Of a stretch of DNA of 64,000 bases, positions 58,495 to 64,000 are shown one piece after another. This DNA is from Chryseobacterium sp. KACC 21268 (GTDB taxonomy: Bacteria > Bacteroidota > Bacteroidia > Flavobacteriales > Weeksellaceae), in assembly GCA_028736075.1 (NCBI GenBank), contig CP117875.1, forward strand, positions 372,001 through 436,000, given 5' to 3'. The notes beneath the pieces were generated by a model that searched no databases, had not been told where the DNA came from, and saw nothing but the letters and a program-made list of their open reading frames with translations. A program made the translations under genes and the position numbers. How positions within the stretch are numbered: position 1 is the stretch's first letter; each line of letters starts with the position of its first letter.

Positions 58495-58516
58495 AAGGCA
58501 TTCTTGCGAAAGCCTT
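58495..58516 (-). promoter_or_regulatory. Terminator-like hairpin in the rimP-nusA-infB leader (putative attenuator)
   Basis: On the minus strand AAGGC and TTC pair with GAA and GCCTT around a GCAA tetraloop with one T-T mismatch, followed by a run of T (58496-58491). No minus-strand gene lies upstream that would need a terminator, so it most likely attenuates the operon. Confidence 0.55.
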
Positions 58517-58539
58517 CCCATTTTCCCGTAAATCTTTGG

Positions 58540-58571
58540 CAAAGATAATCAAATTTATTAAAACAAACAAA
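58540..58571 (-). promoter_or_regulatory. Promoter of rimP-nusA-infB
   Basis: On the minus strand TTTG (58571-58568), 20 bases, then TATCTTTG (58547-58540), an exact -33/-7 match. It predicts a start near 58533 and a leader of about 69 bases that includes the hairpin and the Shine-Dalgarno. A second -7-like TAAATTTG at 58557-58550 is less well placed. Confidence 0.65.
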
Positions 58572-58612
58572 AAGCTAAAATTTCATTTACATACACTTCA
58601 AGTAAATTTTCT

Positions 58613-58620
58613 TATTTTTG
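58613..58620 (+). promoter_or_regulatory. -7 promoter element for the polysaccharide locus
   Basis: TATTTTTG fits TAnnTTTG. It overlaps a possible TTG codon at 58618, so translation must start later, at TTG 58642. It is divergent from the rimP promoter. Confidence 0.55.
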
Positions 58621-58641
58621 CCGAAATTAAAACTTATTCTC

Positions 58642-59808
58642 TTGAATATTACAATTGTCGGAACAGGATATGTTGGTCTTTCCAACGCTGTTTTACTAGC
58701 GCAACACCACGATGTAATTGCGTTGGACATTATCCCGGAAAAGGTAGAGATGATCAATAACAGACAATCTCCTATCGATGATCACGAAATTACAGAATTT
58801 CTGAAAACGAAGAACCTTAGCCTAAAAGCAAGCCTTGACAAAGAAGAGGCATATAAAAATGCTGATTTTATTATAGTAGCTACACCGACTGATTATGACC
58901 CAGCTACAAACTATTTTAACACCCGCAGTGTTGAAAATGTTATAGAAGAAGTGAAGCACTACAATCCTAAAGCAGTAGTGATTGTAAAATCCACAGTTCC
59001 TGTAGGTTTTACAGAAAACTTAAAAAAAGAATTAAATTTCGAAAATATCATATTTTCACCAGAGTTTTTGAGAGAAGGAAAGGCACTTTATGACAATCTC
59101 TATCCATCGAGAATTATTATTGGTGAGCAAAGTGAACGCGCAACGGTTTTTGCAAATCTTTTGAAAGAAGGCGCCATAAAAAAAGACATCCCAATTCTTT
59201 TTACCAACGGAACCGAAGCAGAAGCTATAAAATTATTCTCAAATACCTATTTGGCAATGCGTGTAGCCTATTTCAATGAATTGGATAGTTATTCTCAAAT
59301 TCATGGATTAGACAGCCGTCAAATTATAGAAGGCGTAGGATTGGATCCGAGAATTGGTTCTCATTATAACAATCCTTCTTTCGGATATGGAGGATATTGT
59401 CTTCCGAAAGATACCAAGCAATTGCTGGCAAATTATGATTCGGTTCCTAATAACCTCATCCAAGCTATTGTAGATGCCAATCGTACAAGAAAAGATTTTA
59501 TTGCAGATTCTATTTTGGCAAAACAACCTAAGAAAGTTGGGGTTTACAGGCTAATAATGAAATCGGGGTCAGACAATTTTCGGGCTTCTGCGATTCAAGG
59601 CATCATGAAAAGAATCAAGGCAAAAGGAGTAGAAGTCATTGTTTACGAACCCGTTATGAAAGAAGATTCTTTTTTCGGTTCAAAAGTTTACACAGATCTG
59701 GATGCTTTTAAAAAGGAATGTGACGTCATTATATCAAACAGAAAAACACCGGATCTGGATGATGTGAAAGAAAAAGTTTATACCCGGGATTTATTTGGGA
59801 ACGATTAA
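58642..59808 (+). CDS. ugd: UDP-glucose 6-dehydrogenase-type nucleotide-sugar dehydrogenase
   Basis: Oxidises UDP-glucose to UDP-glucuronate in two NAD-dependent steps, supplying acidic sugar for polysaccharide. From TTG 58642 it is 388 residues. It begins with the Rossmann motif [10 protein letters not shown]; the catalytic cysteine is C253 in [14 protein letters not shown], with [15 protein letters not shown] and [15 protein letters not shown] also matching. A longer frame from TTG 58618 exists, but that codon lies inside the -7 element, so I reject it. The short length fits Ugd enzymes of capsule loci. rfbB follows after 33 bases. Confidence 0.92.
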   Translation: MNITIVGTGYVGLSNAVLLAQHHDVIALDIIPEKVEMINNRQSPIDDHEITEFLKTKNLSLKASLDKEEAYKNADFIIVATPTDYDPATNYFNTRSVENVIEEVKHYNPKAVVIVKSTVPVGFTENLKKELNFENIIFSPEFLREGKALYDNLYPSRIIIGEQSERATVFANLLKEGAIKKDIPILFTNGTEAEAIKLFSNTYLAMRVAYFNELDSYSQIHGLDSRQIIEGVGLDPRIGSHYNNPSFGYGGYCLPKDTKQLLANYDSVPNNLIQAIVDANRTRKDFIADSILAKQPKKVGVYRLIMKSGSDNFRASAIQGIMKRIKAKGVEVIVYEPVMKEDSFFGSKVYTDLDAFKKECDVIISNRKTPDLDDVKEKVYTRDLFGND

Positions 59809-59841
59809 AATAAAAAACTAAAAACAATACAAATAGTATTT

Positions 59842-60921
59842 ATGAAAAATATCATTATCACCGGAGGAGCCGGTTTCATCGGATCTCACGTTGTAAGAGA
59901 ATTTGTAAAAAACAATCCGGAGTCAAAAATTATCAATCTAGATGCACTGACTTACGCTGGAAATCTCGAAAACCTAAAAGACATCGAAAACGAACCAAAC
60001 TACGTTTTCGAAAAAGCTGACATCACAAAACCTGAAGAACTAAGAAAGGTTTTTGAAAAATATAACCCAGACGCTGTAGTACACCTGGCGGCAGAAAGCC
60101 ACGTGGATAGAAGTATCACTGACCCAAATGCCTTCATCAACACCAACGTAAACGGAACTGCAAATCTTCTTAATCTTTGTATCGAATTCTGGACTCTAAA
60201 CCCGGATCACACACACGGAAGATTCCCGAACGAACCTAGAAAAAATCTTTTCTATCACGTTTCTACAGATGAAGTTTATGGAAGTCTTGGTGAAACAGGT
60301 TTCTTCTTGGAAACTACGCCTTATGATCCACAATCACCTTATTCAGCTTCAAAGGCAGCTTCTGACCACTTGGTGAGAGCTTACGGGAATACTTATGGAA
60401 TGCCATTTATTCTGTCGAATTGTTCTAACAATTACGGGCCAAATCACTTCCCAGAGAAATTGATTCCGCTTTGTATTTCGAATATCATTAATGAAAAACC
60501 ATTGCCAATCTACGGTGATGGAAAATATACAAGAGACTGGCTTTTTGTTATCGATCACGCTAAGGCAATTCATCAGATTTTCAACGAATCTAAAACAGGT
60601 GAAACTTACAATATCGGAGGTTTCAACGAGTGGCAGAATATTGACTTGGTGAAAGAATTGATCAAGCAAATGGATGAGAAATTGGGAAAACCAGCTGGTC
60701 ATTCAGAAAAACTAATCACTTATGTGAAAGACAGACCGGGACACGATAAACGTTACGCAATCGATGCTACAAAGCTTAATAAAGACTTGGGTTGGAAACC
60801 ATCTGTAACTTTTGAGCAAGGTCTTGGAAAAACGATTGACTGGTTCTTGGAAAACAAAGAATGGCTGGAGAATGTAACTTCCGGAGATTATCAGAAATAT
60901 TACGACGGACAGTATAATTAA
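59842..60921 (+). CDS. rfbB: dTDP-glucose 4,6-dehydratase
   Basis: Second step towards dTDP-linked deoxysugars such as rhamnose. 359 residues, short-chain dehydrogenase fold: NAD motif GGAGFIGSH (8-16), catalytic [11 protein letters not shown], and [10 protein letters not shown] with the active tyrosine and lysine. [14 protein letters not shown] and [14 protein letters not shown] fit the RmlB subgroup. It lies between ugd and rfbA with short gaps, so the genes form an operon. rfbC and rfbD are not in the window and may follow beyond its edge. Confidence 0.96.
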   Translation: MKNIIITGGAGFIGSHVVREFVKNNPESKIINLDALTYAGNLENLKDIENEPNYVFEKADITKPEELRKVFEKYNPDAVVHLAAESHVDRSITDPNAFINTNVNGTANLLNLCIEFWTLNPDHTHGRFPNEPRKNLFYHVSTDEVYGSLGETGFFLETTPYDPQSPYSASKAASDHLVRAYGNTYGMPFILSNCSNNYGPNHFPEKLIPLCISNIINEKPLPIYGDGKYTRDWLFVIDHAKAIHQIFNESKTGETYNIGGFNEWQNIDLVKELIKQMDEKLGKPAGHSEKLITYVKDRPGHDKRYAIDATKLNKDLGWKPSVTFEQGLGKTIDWFLENKEWLENVTSGDYQKYYDGQYN

Positions 60922-60940
60922 TTTATCCAATACGAAATTT

Positions 60941-61801
60941 ATGAAAGGAATTATATTAGCCGGCGGATCCGGAACGAGATTGTTTCCATTGACGATTGCT
61001 GTGAGCAAGCAGTTGATGCCAGTTTACGACAAACCAATGATCTACTATCCGCTTTCAACATTGTTGTTGGCTGGGATTAAGGATATTTTGATTATTACAA
61101 CGCCTCACGATCAGGCAGGATTTATCAAGCTTTTGGGCGATGGATCTCAACTGGGATGTAATATAGAGTATGTTGTTCAGCCAAGTCCAGACGGATTAGC
61201 ACAGGCATTTATCCTAGGTGATCAATTCATTGGTGATGATTCTGCAGCTTTGGTTTTGGGTGATAATATATTTTACGGTTCCGAAATGGGAACTCTTCTT
61301 AAGAATAAGACCAATCCGGACGGCGGTGTTGTTTTCGCTTATCACGTTGCAGACCCAGAAAGATATGGTGTTGTGGAATTTGATAAAGATTTCAAAGCGC
61401 TTTCTATTGAGGAAAAACCGACAGAGCCGAAATCAAACTACGCAGTTCCAGGACTTTATTTCTATGATAATGAAGTCGTTGAGATTGCAAAAAACATCAA
61501 ACCATCTCCAAGAGGTGAACTTGAGATCACGGATATCAACAATGTTTATCTCAGCAAAGGGAAATTGGAAGTTGGCGTTCTTGACAGAGGCACAGCATGG
61601 TTGGATACCGGAACATTTGATTCTTTGCAAGACGCTTCAGAATTTGTGAGTGTGATTGAGAAAAGACAAGGTTTCAAAATTGGCTGTATAGAGGAAATTG
61701 CTTTTAGAAACGGTTTCATCAATGAAGAAAAACTTCTAGAAACTGCAGCTAAATATGGGAAAAGCGGATATGGACAATATCTGAAAGATCTTATTAAATA
61801 A
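60941..61801 (+). CDS. rfbA: Glucose-1-phosphate thymidylyltransferase
   Basis: First step of the dTDP-sugar pathway: glucose-1-phosphate plus dTTP gives dTDP-glucose. 286 residues with [13 protein letters not shown] at 7-19 for nucleotide binding, [26 protein letters not shown] with the catalytic aspartate, and [20 protein letters not shown]. It starts 19 bases after rfbB. The reversed order (B then A) is common in O-antigen and capsule loci. Confidence 0.97.
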   Translation: MKGIILAGGSGTRLFPLTIAVSKQLMPVYDKPMIYYPLSTLLLAGIKDILIITTPHDQAGFIKLLGDGSQLGCNIEYVVQPSPDGLAQAFILGDQFIGDDSAALVLGDNIFYGSEMGTLLKNKTNPDGGVVFAYHVADPERYGVVEFDKDFKALSIEEKPTEPKSNYAVPGLYFYDNEVVEIAKNIKPSPRGELEITDINNVYLSKGKLEVGVLDRGTAWLDTGTFDSLQDASEFVSVIEKRQGFKIGCIEEIAFRNGFINEEKLLETAAKYGKSGYGQYLKDLIK

Positions 61802-61820
61802 TAAAAAATACAAAACATAA

Positions 61821-62672
61821 ATGAGTGATTCTCAAAATCAGCAATGGACAGAAACCATAGAGTCCAGCCACTCTCTTTTGGATCTTAATCTGAAGGAGGT
61901 CTGGAGATATAAAGATCTGGTCTATATGTTTGTGAAACGGGATTTTGTCTCCAGTTTCAAACAGACCATATTGGGACCAATTTGGTTTTTTATCAATCCA
62001 ATTTTTACAACAATTGTCTATATTGTTGTTTTCGGTGGAATTGCCAATATCTCCACTGACGGCGCACCAAAAATACTTTTTTACCTGGCGGGAGTGACAC
62101 TTTGGAATTATTTCTCCTCGTGCCTCAATGGTACTTCTAGTGTTTTCACCAGCAATGCTGCAATCTTTGGTAAAGTCTATTTCCCTCGATTGGTAATGCC
62201 AATTTCTATAGTTTTTTCAAATCTAATGCGATTTGGGGTACAGATGATTTTATTCCTAATCGCTTTTTTCTACTATCTGGCAAAAGGTGAGATCCAACCT
62301 AACTTATGGATTTTAGCGACTCCATTTTTGATACTTCTTATGGCAGCTTTTGCTTTGGGTGTAGGGATGATCTTCTCTTCTATGACTACAAAATACAGAG
62401 ATCTTCAAATGCTTTTGGGTTTTGGCGTAAGTCTTTATATGTATGCCACACCAGTGATTTATCCCGTGTCTGCGTTGCCTAAATTTATACAACCTTATGC
62501 AGCGTGGAATCCTCTGACGGGAATTTTTGAATGTTTCAAATATGGATGGCTGGGTGTAGGTAAATTTAACCCCGCAATGCTTATTATAAGCAGTTTAATT
62601 ATTCTTGTGTTATTAGCTATTGGAACTATTGTTTTCAATAAAGTAGAAAAAAGTTTTATGGACACTGTATAA
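61821..62672 (+). CDS. Polysaccharide ABC-exporter permease (Wzm type)
   Basis: A 283-residue inner-membrane permease of the ABC-2 type used to export lipid-linked polysaccharides. It has the amphipathic N-terminal ELWRYKDLVYMFVKRDF-like interface (LNLKEVWRYKDLVYMFV), KQTILGPIWFFINP, then about six membrane helices (TTIVYIVVFGGIA, MILFLIAFFYYLA, FLILLMAAFALGVGMIF, LIILVLLAIGTIVFN), and LGFGVSLYMYATPVIYPVS. It is followed 11 bases later by its ATPase partner. This pair marks the ABC-dependent, not Wzx/Wzy, route of surface polysaccharide export. Confidence 0.93.
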   Translation: MSDSQNQQWTETIESSHSLLDLNLKEVWRYKDLVYMFVKRDFVSSFKQTILGPIWFFINPIFTTIVYIVVFGGIANISTDGAPKILFYLAGVTLWNYFSSCLNGTSSVFTSNAAIFGKVYFPRLVMPISIVFSNLMRFGVQMILFLIAFFYYLAKGEIQPNLWILATPFLILLMAAFALGVGMIFSSMTTKYRDLQMLLGFGVSLYMYATPVIYPVSALPKFIQPYAAWNPLTGIFECFKYGWLGVGKFNPAMLIISSLIILVLLAIGTIVFNKVEKSFMDTV

Positions 62673-62683
62673 TCAATTGACAG

Positions 62684-63964
62684 ATGGGATTAGCATTAAA
62701 AGCAGAAGATATTTCAAAACAATATCGTTTAGGACAAGTTGGAACGGGAACCATTTCTCACGATCTCAATAGATTTTGGCATCAGATAAGAGGTAAGGAA
62801 GATCCTTATTTAAAAATTGGCGAGGCTAATGACCGCTCTCAGAAAGGTGAGAGCGAATATGTATGGTCGCTGAAGGATATCAACTTCGAGATAGAACAAG
62901 GTGATGCTGTAGGAATCATTGGTAAAAATGGTGCTGGAAAATCAACATTATTAAAACTATTAAGTAAGGTAACCAAGCCTACAACTGGTAAAATATTTAC
63001 AAACGGAAGAATTGCATCTCTTTTGGAAGTTGGTACAGGTTTCCATCCGGAAATGACTGGTCGCGAGAACGTCTTCCTCAATGGAGCAATCCTTGGAATG
63101 ACCAGAAAAGAAATATCCAGAAAATTCGACGAAATTGTTGACTTTTCTGGTGTAGAAAGATATATAGATACGCCGGTAAAAAGATATTCTTCCGGGATGT
63201 ACGTTCGTTTAGCTTTTGCAGTGGCGGCTCACTTGGAATCAGAAATTTTAATTGTCGATGAAGTACTTGCCGTCGGTGATAACGAATTCCAGAAGAAATG
63301 CCTTGGAAAAATGGATCAGGTGAACCAAGGAGAAGGAAGAACTGTACTCTTTGTAAGCCACAATATGGGAACCATTTCCTCCTTATGTAAAAACACGATC
63401 TTACTAAAGCAAGGAAATCTCATCGGATATGGTCCTACAGCTAATATCATCAGCGATTACCTGAGGGTAAATGAATCTGGTGTGGGTGAGGTTTTAGAAT
63501 TATCACCAGTTGATGACAATAAGAAAGTAAAAATTAGAGCTGCAAGAATACTAAATCATAAGTTACAGACAGCTTCTGAAATTGACAACTCCCAAAAAGC
63601 CTTCATAGAAATTGAGTTTGAAGTTTTGAAAGAAGGTAAGGGATATGACATTTCCTTTACATTAGAACATATTGAGTATGGTCCTATTTTCGGATCTTGT
63701 TATAAGGATACAAAGCTCAATGCTTATGATTCATTTGTCTTTAAAAAAGGATTACATCGTTTTCGAGTAGAGTTACCGATGGAATATCTACGTGGAGGAA
63801 CTTATTATGTATCTGTTGCTTCTGTCATTCCAAAAATTGAAGGATTAGATCATTTGAAACAGGATTTGGAGTTCAATATATTGGACACAGTTAGTCCGGT
63901 AATTATAACTACAGAAGGAAGATTAGGATCAATATTGCCCGTATTAAATTGGAATGAAATATGA
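62684..63964 (+). CDS. Polysaccharide ABC-exporter ATPase with Wzt C-terminal domain
   Basis: A 426-residue ATPase. The nucleotide-binding domain (about 1-265) has Walker A IGKNGAGKST (79-88), the signature YSSGMYVRLAFAVA, Walker B EILIVDEVLAVGD and the switch histidine in VSHNMG. Residues about 270-426 form a beta-rich Wzt C-terminal domain that in related systems binds the modified end of the polysaccharide. The presence of this domain implies chain-end recognition during export. Its stop overlaps the next gene's start by four bases. Confidence 0.94.
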   Translation: MGLALKAEDISKQYRLGQVGTGTISHDLNRFWHQIRGKEDPYLKIGEANDRSQKGESEYVWSLKDINFEIEQGDAVGIIGKNGAGKSTLLKLLSKVTKPTTGKIFTNGRIASLLEVGTGFHPEMTGRENVFLNGAILGMTRKEISRKFDEIVDFSGVERYIDTPVKRYSSGMYVRLAFAVAAHLESEILIVDEVLAVGDNEFQKKCLGKMDQVNQGEGRTVLFVSHNMGTISSLCKNTILLKQGNLIGYGPTANIISDYLRVNESGVGEVLELSPVDDNKKVKIRAARILNHKLQTASEIDNSQKAFIEIEFEVLKEGKGYDISFTLEHIEYGPIFGSCYKDTKLNAYDSFVFKKGLHRFRVELPMEYLRGGTYYVSVASVIPKIEGLDHLKQDLEFNILDTVSPVIITTEGRLGSILPVLNWNEI

Positions 63965-64000
63965 GCAATGTCTTGTTGAAAATATTAAATCGATTAAGAC
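63961..64000 (+). CDS. Start of the next gene in the polysaccharide locus
   Basis: An ATG that overlaps the Wzt-type ATPase stop (ATGA) opens a frame reading MSNVLLKILNRLR to the window edge. It is too short to identify. Position suggests a glycosyltransferase or a methyltransferase of the polysaccharide locus, but the sequence does not show it. Confidence 0.5.
   Translation, partial: MSNVLLKILNRLR

Noticed and set aside
61218-61649. A 143-codon plus-strand ORF
   Set aside because: It is a shifted frame inside rfbA, which is clearly coding.

Overview
The window is ordinary chromosomal DNA of an AT-rich member of the Flavobacteriia, most likely the Chryseobacterium/Epilithonimonas group (Weeksellaceae). 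The signs are: SusC/SusD proteins, two proteins with type IX secretion (T9SS) C-terminal domains, several OMP beta-barrel proteins, BshC of bacillithiol synthesis, a GYDIA-type GHMP kinase, TAnnTTTG -7 promoter elements, and start regions that are A-rich and almost always lack a Shine-Dalgarno sequence. The genus is inferred from protein and intergenic style and was not searched. I see no tRNA, rRNA, CRISPR array, prophage or insertion sequence.

Layout. 1-3546: end of metH and all of metF (methionine/folate). 3581-9789: a secreted unknown, hutI with a HAD phosphatase, a methionine-type aminotransferase coupled to a DUF2911 protein, miaA and a redoxin. 9869-12640 (minus): a NUDIX hydrolase and a crotonase-dCMP deaminase-xerD run. 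12772-16084: an RlpA-like lipoprotein, eno and gltA. 16291-22232: a large surface protein broken by one in-frame stop codon, its small downstream partner, and a divergent membrane-anchored AraC regulator. 22373-24249: two tandem guanidino-group hydrolases, the second CtlX. 24304-30346 (minus): a LytS/LytTR two-component pair followed by a giant LRR/PKD T9SS protein. 30483-33078: nadD, a secreted unknown, a DUF3817 protein and a D-lactate-dehydrogenase-like enzyme. 33364-37997: two tandem paralogous outer-membrane beta-barrel receptors. 38073-47464 (minus): pckA, GHMP kinase, fabD, a LysM/periplasmic-binding fusion, bshC and a putative porin. 47561-53426 (minus): a T9SS beta-propeller protein and a SusCD pair. 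53720-58464 (minus): the conserved rimP-nusA-infB operon. 58642-64000: the start of a surface-polysaccharide locus (ugd, rfbB, rfbA, Wzm/Wzt-type ABC exporter and the next gene, cut by the window end).

Most of the window is core metabolism and cell-envelope genes. The most interesting signals are small and mostly non-coding: a terminator-like hairpin plus a perfect Shine-Dalgarno in the rimP-nusA-infB leader, in a phylum that rarely uses Shine-Dalgarno; a structured intergenic element before bshC that resembles a dispersed flavobacterial repeat; an in-frame 24-bp tandem duplication that gives one outer-membrane receptor two start codons; a nested inverted repeat before miaA; and a single nonsense codon that splits the large surface protein. 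I did not find a gene cluster that I would call a new defence or biosynthetic system.
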